DNA from: Hyphomonadaceae bacterium TMED5
GTDB lineage: Bacteria > Pseudomonadota > Alphaproteobacteria > Caulobacterales > Hyphomonadaceae
DNA: 32,723 nucleotides
Reading direction: 5' to 3'
NCBI GenBank assembly: GCA_002173095.1
Contig: NHBK01000003.1
Coordinates: forward strand, 1-32,723
This document shows, piece by piece, positions 7,356 through 15,074 of the stretch. A program made the position numbers and the translations under genes. The notes below the pieces were generated by a model. The model worked only from the letters and a program-made list of their open reading frames with translations. It did not search any database and was not told the origin of the DNA. The stretch's first letter is position 1, and each line of letters starts with the position of its first letter.

Positions 7356-7922
7356 CTATCGTGACCAGAAAATGTGGACTTCATCGAAGCCCGTCTGGAA
7401 CACCATGATCTCGCCATTCAGCGCCATGTCGCGGGCAAGGGCCTGCCAGTCGATATAGTAGCGAAGGCTTTCGGGAATCTCGGTTCCCGTGTCCTCGTGC
7501 AGCTGTTCGGCAAAGTCCGCCGCGCTGCGATACTTGCCCGCATAGTCCTCGAAGGCGGCGCGCGCCTCGGCGAGATCGTCGCCGAAATGACTCATGAGTT
7601 TCGCGCCAAGCTCGCCATGTTCCTCGATGAAATCGGCAAGCGCGCACACGGTTTCGAATGAGGCGTATTCGGAAAGGTTCGCGCCCTCGAAGCCTTCATA
7701 ATCGTGGATCGCCCATTCTTCGGCGTCGGGCTCCGGTGAGTCCGCCAGCATGGCGCGAACCTGTTCCCAAATCTCGTCAGGGGTGGTCGCCTCGATCCAT
7801 CGGCCATGCAGGCAGCCGGAATTGTAGGCTGCAAGGCATGCCACGTAGATGCGCGGGCTATCGGGTCGCGCGGGTGCAGCGCTGGCTGCAAGAGGTGCAG
7901 CGTTTGCGAGTTGGTCAGTCAT
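7356..7922 (-). CDS. ardA: ArdA anti-restriction protein
   Basis: A 188-residue acidic protein. PRIYVACLAAYNSGCLHGRWI (residues 24-44) is the typical ArdA start, and the acidic stretches (PDAEEWAIHDYEGFEGANLSE and later) match the family, whose members mimic DNA and inhibit type I restriction enzymes. The family is usually about 165-170 residues; the extra length is a low-complexity N-terminus (about 20 residues). GAAGGAGA precedes the ATG. It opens a four-gene operon. It probably protects the element on entry into a new host. A type I system starts 350 bp away in the opposite direction. Confidence 0.9.
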   Translation of the reverse strand: MTDQLANAAPLAASAAPARPDSPRIYVACLAAYNSGCLHGRWIEATTPDEIWEQVRAMLADSPEPDAEEWAIHDYEGFEGANLSEYASFETVCALADFIEEHGELGAKLMSHFGDDLAEARAAFEDYAGKYRSAADFAEQLHEDTGTEIPESLRYYIDWQALARDMALNGEIMVFQTGFDEVHIFWSR

Positions 7923-7988
7923 GTCAGTCTCCTTCTCCGCCCTCGTTCTTTTCCCGACAGTCGGGTGGGCGGCGAGGAGGTGCTCAGC

Positions 7989-8077
7989 CGGAGCGCATCA
8001 GGGCGGCGCGCAAGGGGAAGCTGTAGGTATGACGCCAAAAGACGATGAGAGATGACAAAGTCCCGCCCCCTTGCGCG
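7989..8077. promoter_or_regulatory. ardA upstream region: repeat core and 11-bp inverted repeat
   Basis: The 347-bp divergent gap between ardA and the defence operon holds no supported gene. It contains a third copy of CGGAGCGCATCAG (7989-8001) and a perfect inverted repeat CGCGCAAGGGG (8007-8017) / CCCCTTGCGCG (8067-8077) with a 49-base interval. These may be operators of the ardA operon or a single-strand structure. ArdA genes elsewhere can be expressed early from single-stranded promoters, so a fold-back structure here is worth testing. Confidence 0.4.
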
Positions 8078-8205
8078 ACGACCGCGCTCTGGCAGACGCA
8101 CCGTCCGCCCACCTGACTGATGGGAACAGATATTGAGGCGGAGGGAGGCTGGGGTGGCCATGTGAGCACGCTGAACGCGAGCGACACCCCAACGCCGTTT
8201 CCCGG

Positions 8206-8234
8206 TTGTGCTATTTCCCGATTCTGCCTAATTT
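8206..8234 (+). promoter_or_regulatory. Candidate promoter of the hsd defence operon
   Basis: TTGTGC (8206-8211), 17-bp spacer, TAATTT (8229-8234), 36 bases before the first ATG of the operon. Judged by eye only. Confidence 0.5.
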
Positions 8235-8269
8235 TCTCAAACAGGCTGATTTCGGCTCAAGGGGCGGTC

Positions 8270-8467
8270 ATGGAAACCGACATTCTGACCATCAAGGAAG
8301 TGGCGGAATATCTGCGCATTACGGAGAAAACCGCCTACCGGCTGGCCTCCGAGCGCAAGATACCAGGCTTCAAGGTCGGCGGCTCCTGGCGGTTCCGCAA
8401 GGGTGAGATCGATGCCTGGATTGACGAAGATGCGCGCAAGCGCGCCAAGGGGGACAAGGATACATGA
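8270..8467 (+). CDS. Small helix-turn-helix protein heading the type I restriction operon
   Basis: A 65-residue protein from ATG at 8270. ILTIKEVAEYLRITEKTAYRL is an HTH_17 (MerR-fold) DNA-binding segment, followed by IPGFKVGGSWRFRKGEIDAW, the standard wing and end. A longer frame from 8120 adds 50 unrelated residues over the promoter and is rejected. It overlaps hsdM by 4 bp (ATGA). Such proteins are often found before hsdM and may control expression of the operon; regulation by this one is inferred. Confidence 0.8.
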   Translation: METDILTIKEVAEYLRITEKTAYRLASERKIPGFKVGGSWRFRKGEIDAWIDEDARKRAKGDKDT

Positions 8468-10494
8468 CGGCCAGTGCAACACCCGACATCAAATCGCTCA
8501 GCGGGTTCGTCTGGTCGATCGCTGAAATCCTGCGTGGGGATTTCAAGCAATCGGAATATGGCAAGGTGATCCTGCCCTTCGTGGTCATGCGGCGACTGGA
8601 CTGCATCCTGGAGCCGACCAAGACGGCGGTGCTCGCCGCTCACAAATCGCTGCCCAAAGGCGTCGATGAAGAGACGCAGGACATGATCCTGTTTGGAGCG
8701 GCCGGCGACGGGATCAAGGTCTACAACACGTCAGAGCTCACCTTCGACAAGCTGCGCGGGCAGGACGCCCGGCAGCTGCATGCCAACCTCATCGACTATA
8801 TCCGCTGTTTCTCGCCCAATGTGCGTGACATCTTCCTTGAGAAGTTCCTGTTCACCGAACAGCTCAAACGGCTGAATGACGGCAAGATTCTCTGGCAAGT
8901 GTTCGAGCGGTTCTGTGAGATCGACCTGCACCCATCCGCCGTCACCAATATCGAGATGGGCTATCTGTTCGAGGAACTGATCCGGCGCTTCTCGGAAATC
9001 TCCAATGAGACGGCGGGGGAGCATTTCACGCCGCGCGAGGTGATCCGGCTGATTGTCGAACTTCTGATCGCCAATGACGACACCAAGCTCACCCGGCGCG
9101 GCATCATCAGGCAGATTTACGACCCGGCCTGCGGCACGGGCGGCATGCTGGCCCTCGCCGAGGAAGCCTTGAAGCGGTTCAACGATTCGATCCGCGTCGA
9201 GCTATTCGGGCAGGAGCTCAACGGCGAATCCTTCGGCATCTGCAAGTCCGATATGCTGGTCACGGGCCACAACCCCGAACAGATCGCCTTCGGCAATACG
9301 CTTACCGATGATGCGCACGGGAACCGCAAGTTCCACTACATGCTGTCCAATCCGCCCTATGGCGTGGACTGGAAGAAGTATCAGGACCCGATCAAGGCGG
9401 AAGCCGCCAATCAGGGCCATGCCGGGCGGTTCGGCGCGGGCACGCCGCGTATTTCCGACGGCCAGCTCCTCTTCCTGCAACACATGATTTCCAAGATGCG
9501 TGACGACGAGGACGGCTCGCGCATCGGCATCGTCATGAATGGATCGCCGCTCTTCACGGGCGGCGCCGGCTCGGGGGAAAGCGAAATCCGCCGCTGGATG
9601 CTGGAGAATGACTGGGTCGAGGCGATTGTCGCCCTGCCGACAGACCTTTTCTACAATACCGGCATCCAGACCTATGTATGGCTCCTGACCAATCGCAAGC
9701 CGAAGGCGCGCGAGGGCAAGGTCCAGCTGATCGACGCGTCGGGCGAACGCTTCTGGACCGGCATGCGCAAGTCGCTTGGCTCCAAGCGACGGGAAATCCC
9801 CGAAACGGCGCGCGACCAGATTGTCCGGCTCTATGCCGATTTCCTCAATGGCGAGAGCGGCGAAGGCGACGTCGCCAAGATCTTCGACACCAGCGATTTC
9901 GGCTATCGCGAAATCCGCGTCGAGCGGCCCCTGCGCCTGCGATTCGATGTGACCGAAGAAACGCTCAATGCCCTCAGCGGCCAGAAAGCGTTCGAGAAGC
10001 TGGACGCTGCCGAGCAGGACGCCATCCGCAGCACCATCGCCAGCCCCTTTTCCGGTCAGAGTTTCACCGACCGCGCTGTCTTCCTCAAAGCGCTGAACAA
10101 GGCGCTGAAAGCCAAGGGCATCAAAGTCGGCTCGCCGGTGATGAAGGCCATAGTCGAGGCGCTTGGCGCGCGGGATGAGACGGCCGAAATCTGCCGCGAC
10201 AAGGACGGTAATCCGGAGCCGGACACGCAGCTGCGCGACCATGAGCTTGTGCCGCTCAAAGAAGACTGGCGGGATTATTTCGCGCGCGAGGTCAAACCCT
10301 TCGCGCCCGACGCCTGGGTCGATCAGAGCTATACCGACGACAGTGACAAACAGGTTGGCCGGGTCGGCTATGAGATCAATTTCAACCGATATTTCTACAC
10401 CTATACCCCGCCGCGCCCGCTCGAGGAGATCGACGCTGAGCTGAAGACCCTCGAGGCCGACATCGCCGCACTCCTGAAGGAGGTGGTGGCATGA
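8464..10494 (+). CDS. hsdM: Type I restriction-modification system, methyltransferase subunit HsdM
   Basis: A 676-residue N6-adenine DNA methyltransferase. The N-terminal helical HsdM_N domain (about 10-160) is followed by the AdoMet-binding DPACGTGG (220-227) and the catalytic NPPYG (296-300). The C-terminus is longer than in many HsdM and has helical, charged segments. It forms M2S with HsdS to methylate the target, and adds HsdR to restrict. The ATG overlaps the upstream HTH gene. The stop is followed by a structured region and an Abi_2 gene instead of hsdS directly. Confidence 0.95.
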   Translation: MTASATPDIKSLSGFVWSIAEILRGDFKQSEYGKVILPFVVMRRLDCILEPTKTAVLAAHKSLPKGVDEETQDMILFGAAGDGIKVYNTSELTFDKLRGQDARQLHANLIDYIRCFSPNVRDIFLEKFLFTEQLKRLNDGKILWQVFERFCEIDLHPSAVTNIEMGYLFEELIRRFSEISNETAGEHFTPREVIRLIVELLIANDDTKLTRRGIIRQIYDPACGTGGMLALAEEALKRFNDSIRVELFGQELNGESFGICKSDMLVTGHNPEQIAFGNTLTDDAHGNRKFHYMLSNPPYGVDWKKYQDPIKAEAANQGHAGRFGAGTPRISDGQLLFLQHMISKMRDDEDGSRIGIVMNGSPLFTGGAGSGESEIRRWMLENDWVEAIVALPTDLFYNTGIQTYVWLLTNRKPKAREGKVQLIDASGERFWTGMRKSLGSKRREIPETARDQIVRLYADFLNGESGEGDVAKIFDTSDFGYREIRVERPLRLRFDVTEETLNALSGQKAFEKLDAAEQDAIRSTIASPFSGQSFTDRAVFLKALNKALKAKGIKVGSPVMKAIVEALGARDETAEICRDKDGNPEPDTQLRDHELVPLKEDWRDYFAREVKPFAPDAWVDQSYTDDSDKQVGRVGYEINFNRYFYTYTPPRPLEEIDAELKTLEADIAALLKEVVA

Positions 10495-10522
10495 GGTCGC
10501 AGAATTTTGATGCTCGAGCTTA

Positions 10523-10553
10523 TTGCCATGTTAACCGGGCTGGGCCATATATC
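10523..10553 (+). promoter_or_regulatory. Candidate promoter before the structured RNA
   Basis: TTGCCA (10523-10528) and CATATA/TATATC (10546-10553) with 17-19 bp spacing. A start near 10558-10561 would begin transcription right at the stem described next. The -10 box is imperfect. Confidence 0.35.
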
Positions 10554-10557
10554 GACG

Positions 10558-10628
10558 TAATAAGACCCGCCACGCCTCGGACGAAGTTTCGGCTTCGCAC
10601 TGCGCACCCTGGCGGGTTTCTTCGTTTT
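10558..10628 (+). ncRNA. Structured RNA upstream of the Abi_2 gene (abiF-type RNA candidate)
   Basis: In the 166-bp gap between hsdM and abi. A 10-bp closing stem (AGACCCGCCA 10563-10572 with TGGCGGGTTT 10610-10619, one G-U pair) encloses a second hairpin, CGAAG (10582-10586) with CTTCG (10593-10597), and the 3' side runs into TTTCTTCGTTTT. Conserved structured RNAs upstream of Abi_2/AbiF genes have been described, and some act as RNA antitoxins. The position and stem-enclosing-hairpin layout fit that. The alternative is a plain terminator or attenuator in the operon. Confidence 0.5.
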
Positions 10629-10660
10629 AGCGCCTTGTTTTCATTGAAAGCGGGGCGTGC

Positions 10661-11569
10661 ATGAAGTTCACCAAACCCGCCCTTTCCATCGCTGACCAGA
10701 TCGCGCTGATCGAGCGACGCGGCATGGCTGTGCCGGACCGCGCGCGGGCAGAGCACTATCTGCGCCATATCAGCTATTACAGGCTGCGGGCCTATTGGCT
10801 GCCCTTTGAAACCGCCGCCGAGGCCGATGGCGACCATGCGTTCAGAAATGGCGCGAGCTTTGACGACGCCGTCGCCCTCTATGTTTTCGACCGCCAGCTG
10901 CGCCTGCATGTCATGGACGCCGTAGAGCGGATCGAGGTCTCGCTGCGCGGCGCCTGGGCGCATCACCTCGCCACCAAGTACGGGCCGCATGGCTATATCG
11001 ATGGCACCCTGTATGGACGCCAGGATCATTACGCGAAGGCGCTCGCAAGCCTAATCAACGAAATCGAGCGCTCCCGCGATACCTTCATCGAACACTATCG
11101 CGCGAAATATGACGATCCGGAATTGCCGCCCATCTGGATGGCGGCGGAGGTCATGTCGCTCGGACAATTGTCAAAATGGCTCGGCAATCTGAAACTCCGT
11201 GCGGACCGTCAGACCATCGCGAAGCCCTATGGGCTGGACGAGAAAGTGCTCGTGTCGCTCGCCCACCATCTCGCCCATGTCCGCAACATCTGCGCCCATC
11301 ATGGCCGCCTGTGGAACAAGCAGTTCACGGTGACGATGAAGCTGCCCCAGTCACCCGCAGCGCTGAAGCTCGCGATGAACCCAGCTTCTAGCCGCCGCCT
11401 GTACAATACGCTCGCCATCATTGGTTATCTCATCGGCATCATCGCGCCCGGCTCAGACTGGCGGCGAAAGCTCATCACGCTGATCGAGGAAACCCCGCTC
11501 GCAGATACCGCTGCCATGGGCTTCCCCGCAAACTGGCAGCAGATGCCAGCCTGGAGGGTAGCGGCATGA
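10661..11569 (+). CDS. Abi_2 family (AbiD/AbiF-like) abortive infection protein
   Basis: A 302-residue protein. FTKPALSIADQIALIERRGM and YLRHISYYRLRAYWLPFE are hallmark N-terminal boxes of Abi_2. It has two R-x4-H motifs of the HEPN ribonuclease kind: Arg96-GAWA-His101 and Arg208-NICA-His213 (in HVRNICAHHGRLWNK). Abi_2 proteins are phage-triggered growth-arrest toxins, thought to cut RNA. The gene is inserted between hsdM and hsdS, with a structured RNA before it, and overlaps hsdS by 4 bp (ATGA), so it is translated with the restriction genes. RNase action is inferred from the motifs. Confidence 0.9.
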   Translation: MKFTKPALSIADQIALIERRGMAVPDRARAEHYLRHISYYRLRAYWLPFETAAEADGDHAFRNGASFDDAVALYVFDRQLRLHVMDAVERIEVSLRGAWAHHLATKYGPHGYIDGTLYGRQDHYAKALASLINEIERSRDTFIEHYRAKYDDPELPPIWMAAEVMSLGQLSKWLGNLKLRADRQTIAKPYGLDEKVLVSLAHHLAHVRNICAHHGRLWNKQFTVTMKLPQSPAALKLAMNPASSRRLYNTLAIIGYLIGIIAPGSDWRRKLITLIEETPLADTAAMGFPANWQQMPAWRVAA

Positions 11570-12855
11570 CCTTTCAATATGTTCCGATTGGCGCAGTATT
11601 TGACATTAAAAACGGCGCCACGCCGTCGTCCGGTAACGAGGAATACTGGGACGGTGACGTGGCTTGGGTAACCCCAGCGGATCTAGGTAAACTGGGGAGT
11701 CGCTATATCGAAAGCGGTCAGCGCAACATTTCCACAAGCGGTTACGCAAGCTGCGGGACACAAATGGTTCGTCCCGGTGCAATTATTCTCAGCATCAGAG
11801 CGCCGATCGGCCATATGGCCATCGCGACTCAACCGCTGTGTTTCAATCAAGGTTGCAGAGGCCTTGAACCGCGAGGCCCCATAATTTCGGAATACGCATT
11901 CTGGGCATTGAACGCTGCAAGACCAGAGCTTGAGGCTTCAGGACAAGGCACAACATTTATCGAACTCGCTCGGAGCAAGCTCCGTGCGGTAAAAATTCCA
12001 CTTCCCGACCACGAGACCCAGCGCGCCATCGCCGACTTCCTCGACCGCGAAACCGCCCGCATCGACCAATTGGTGGAGAAGAAGCAGGCGCTGGTTGCGG
12101 CTCTGAAACAGAAAATTACAGATATCGCTGATCTCTTGGCCACTGGGGCGGAAGACCCGCACCGCGCACGAACATCGGTCGATAGTCCATGGCTTTCAGA
12201 GATACCGACTGACTGGCAACTCGTTCGCGCAAAATTTTTGTTCAAAGAAATGAAGCGTCCTGTCGAAGTAGAAGATGAGGTCATCACGGCGTTCCGCGAT
12301 GGTCAGGTTTGCTTGCGTTCTCGACGCCGGACTGAAGGATACACATTTGCCGAATTGGAAGTCGGCTATCAGCACATCTGCAAAGGCGATCTCGTCATCC
12401 ACACTATGGATGCTTTTGCTGGAGCTATCGGTGTCTCGGAAGACGATGGTAAGTCCACGGGTGAGTATGCTGTTTGCAGACCGCGTAACGAGGGAGTCGT
12501 TCCAGAATACTACGCCTACGCCCTAAGGTGCATGGCCCGCCGAAACTACATATTCGTTCTTTGTCCGTCCGTTCGTGAGAGAGCACCACGGTTCAGGTTT
12601 GTTAGATTTGCTCCCGTATTCCTGCCAGTGCCGGCCAGAGAAGAACAACTCGCAATTGTATCTCGCATCGAAAGCGAAACGACCCAGCTCAGAGCGGTTC
12701 AAGGCAAAACTCTAGAATCGATCGACCGCCTGCGCGAATACCGCGCCTCTCTGATCACCGCCGCGGTGACTGGCCAGATCGATGTTTCCGAACACACCCG
12801 CAAGGGAGACACAGACCGGCGCCTCGACGCCATCGAAGCGGAGATGCGCGCATGA
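11566..12855 (+). CDS. hsdS: Type I restriction-modification system, specificity subunit HsdS
   Basis: A 429-residue subunit that sets the DNA target. First target-recognition domain about residues 1-145 (VPIGAVFDIKNGATPSS, WVTPADLG, LSIRAPIGH), then the central conserved helix (ETQRAIADFLDRETARIDQL) near 148-170. The second domain is about 205-365, followed by the second helix (REEQLAIVSRIE). The two target domains are visibly richer in A and T than neighbouring genes, as expected for segments exchanged by recombination. It overlaps abi upstream and the DUF262 gene downstream by 4 bp each. The recognition site cannot be read from sequence. Confidence 0.95.
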   Translation: MTFQYVPIGAVFDIKNGATPSSGNEEYWDGDVAWVTPADLGKLGSRYIESGQRNISTSGYASCGTQMVRPGAIILSIRAPIGHMAIATQPLCFNQGCRGLEPRGPIISEYAFWALNAARPELEASGQGTTFIELARSKLRAVKIPLPDHETQRAIADFLDRETARIDQLVEKKQALVAALKQKITDIADLLATGAEDPHRARTSVDSPWLSEIPTDWQLVRAKFLFKEMKRPVEVEDEVITAFRDGQVCLRSRRRTEGYTFAELEVGYQHICKGDLVIHTMDAFAGAIGVSEDDGKSTGEYAVCRPRNEGVVPEYYAYALRCMARRNYIFVLCPSVRERAPRFRFVRFAPVFLPVPAREEQLAIVSRIESETTQLRAVQGKTLESIDRLREYRASLITAAVTGQIDVSEHTRKGDTDRRLDAIEAEMRA

Positions 12856-15074
12856 AAGACGCTCAGAAACCAGACCATGTCAGCCTCAACACGCTGATTG
12901 GCCGCATGCGCGAAGGCCGGTTCGTGATCCCGGACTTCCAGCGTGAATTCGAATGGGCGCCCTGGGACATTCGCGACCTGATGCGGTCGATCTTCTCGGA
13001 CTATTATATCGGCAGCCTTCTGCTCTGGAAGGCGAAAGACCAGAACATCAAGCTGCTCGCCTGCGAAGGTCTCTATGGCTACGCGGGCGGCGGCTCGCCC
13101 GAATACATCGTCCTTGATGGCCAGCAGCGCCTAACGGCGATGCACTATGCTTTCTTAGCGCCAGACATGCCCCTGCCGAACCGCGCCAAGCGTGCGATCT
13201 ACTTCATCCATGTCGACAAGTTCATGGCCGGCGAAACCGATGATGCTTTTAGCTATGAGTGGCTGTCGAAAAAGACCCAGTCAATGATGGAGAATGAGCC
13301 CGCACTTTTCGAGCGGCACATGTTCCCTTTGTCGGTTCTCGGTGGTCGGAGTAAAGCCCTGTTCCGTTGGACCGAAGAATACAAGAAGTTCTGGCAGGCG
13401 CGCGCTGAGAACGCTGCGAACGATGAAGAACGAGCGCTCGCAATGGCGCATGTCGAGAATGCCACGCCGTTCGAAGATGAAGTCTCCGACATTCTGGACG
13501 AGTATCAAATTTCCTACATTGAGCTCGATAAGGAGATCGGTGTCGAGAAGGTCTGTGACATCTTCACACAGATCAACAGCAAAGGCGTTCAGCTCGACGT
13601 GTTCGACCTGCTGAATGCGCTGATGAAGCCAAAGGACATCCAGCTCAAGCACATGTACCGCGAGGCGCGCGACCGGCTTGGCTTTGTCGAAACGCCGAAA
13701 ATGAATGTCTACATCCTTCAGGTGATGTCGATCCTGCGGCAAAGCTATTGCTCGCCGAAATATCTCTACTTCCTGCAGCCCGGCGTCGAGAAGCCGGTTC
13801 GATTGCCGGACGGCACACGCAGGCAAGACATTCTCGTCGCGGACAGTTCAGAATTCGTCACGCTCTGGAACCAGGCGGTTGATGCGCTGGAACGGGTGAT
13901 TGCGCTGCTTCGTCATCCCCAGGAATATGGCGCAGTGGGCCAAGCCTATATTCCATATGCGTCGATCGTTCCAGCGTTCGCAGCTATCAACACACTTGTC
14001 AGCGCGCAGCCCGCCAAGCGGCAGTTGTCGGCGCGCCGCAAGGTCCGGCTTTGGTACTGGGCCTCGGTCTTTCTGAACCGCTATTCGAGTTCAGTGGAGT
14101 CGACCGCTGCGCGCGATTTCGGTGCCATGCGCGAATGGATGGCCCATGAGGACGCCAAGCCGGACCTGATCGACGAATTTGCGCTGTCGTACCGGTCCAT
14201 CGATATGCGCAGCGAAGTGAAGCGCGGCTCCTCGATTTACAGCGCCATCTTCAACCTGTTCGTTCTAGCAGGCGCTCGGGACTGGATGAGCGGCGATGTC
14301 CCCCCCTATGGCGATCTCGATGACCATCATATCGTTCCGGCCTGGTGGGGACGCGAGAACAAGGTCGGCCCAGCAATCAATTCCATTCTCAACCGCTCGC
14401 CCCTCACCAGCGACACCAATCGTAATGTGATCCGCGAAAAGCTGCCGAATGAATATCTTCCAGACCTGATCGATGAGAATGGCGAAGCGGCAGTGGTCGC
14501 CATTCTTGAATCTCATTTCATCAGCAAGACCGCGTTGGACATTCTTCTGCGTGATCCCTTCACACCTGAAGACTATGAGGATTTCATCGCCGAACGTCAC
14601 CGGACGCTTCTGGACGGCATCGAGAACCTGCTCATCAAGGAGCGGCTGGACCTTCCAGCAAACCTAAGAGCGCTTGATGCCTCGATCGAGCAGATTGAAC
14701 TCGCGCTGCGAAGAGTGATTGTTGAAGCCATCGAAAACGATCCGTCGCTGCTCCCGCCGCACCTTCTCGGTAATGCGCAAGAGCGAATCCAGAGGGCGCT
14801 CCGCAAGAATGCGGCGCTCAGCGCAGACCGGTTCGACAGGGCAGAAGGCGTGCTCGAACACTTCGATCTCCGCGAAGTGCAGGACACGATCCTCTCCAAA
14901 GCGCTGTGGGAACGGTTTGCTGACAGGTTCAAAACAAAGGAAGCATTGAGCCAGAAATTCTCCCAACTGGCAGATCTTCGCAACACCATCCGTCACAGTC
15001 GCACCGTCGATGAGGTCACGCTCAAAGAGGGTGAAGCCAGCGTGCTCTGGTTCAACAAGGTGCTGAACTCATGA
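12852..15074 (+). CDS. DUF262-HNH (GmrSD-like) protein with C-terminal HEPN domain
   Basis: A 740-residue protein. DUF262 occupies about residues 10-300: IPDFQREFEWAPWDIRDLM and the signature VLDGQQRLTAM (DGQQR 89-93). The middle has an HNH/DUF1524-type nuclease site, DDHHIVPAWWG (about 488-498), and SILNRSPLTSDTNRN after it. The last 175 residues look like a Swt1/HEPN-type domain: WERFADRF, then LADLRNTIRHSR with Arg710-x4-His715. DUF262 proteins such as GmrSD and SspE use nucleotides to control DNA cleavage in phage defence. This one sits exactly between hsdS and hsdR with 4-bp overlaps on both sides, the position prrC holds in E. coli. The combination in one chain suggests both DNase and RNase action; not shown. 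Confidence 0.85.
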   Translation: MKDAQKPDHVSLNTLIGRMREGRFVIPDFQREFEWAPWDIRDLMRSIFSDYYIGSLLLWKAKDQNIKLLACEGLYGYAGGGSPEYIVLDGQQRLTAMHYAFLAPDMPLPNRAKRAIYFIHVDKFMAGETDDAFSYEWLSKKTQSMMENEPALFERHMFPLSVLGGRSKALFRWTEEYKKFWQARAENAANDEERALAMAHVENATPFEDEVSDILDEYQISYIELDKEIGVEKVCDIFTQINSKGVQLDVFDLLNALMKPKDIQLKHMYREARDRLGFVETPKMNVYILQVMSILRQSYCSPKYLYFLQPGVEKPVRLPDGTRRQDILVADSSEFVTLWNQAVDALERVIALLRHPQEYGAVGQAYIPYASIVPAFAAINTLVSAQPAKRQLSARRKVRLWYWASVFLNRYSSSVESTAARDFGAMREWMAHEDAKPDLIDEFALSYRSIDMRSEVKRGSSIYSAIFNLFVLAGARDWMSGDVPPYGDLDDHHIVPAWWGRENKVGPAINSILNRSPLTSDTNRNVIREKLPNEYLPDLIDENGEAAVVAILESHFISKTALDILLRDPFTPEDYEDFIAERHRTLLDGIENLLIKERLDLPANLRALDASIEQIELALRRVIVEAIENDPSLLPPHLLGNAQERIQRALRKNAALSADRFDRAEGVLEHFDLREVQDTILSKALWERFADRFKTKEALSQKFSQLADLRNTIRHSRTVDEVTLKEGEASVLWFNKVLNS

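Noticed and set aside
9202-10242. 346-residue minus-strand frame
   Set aside because: Antisense to hsdM, whose motifs are intact; no domain.
10491-10664. 57-codon frame linking hsdM and abi with ATGA overlaps at both ends
   Set aside because: It runs across the RNA stem, is Arg-rich and has no recognisable domain; kept only as support for the cassette idea.
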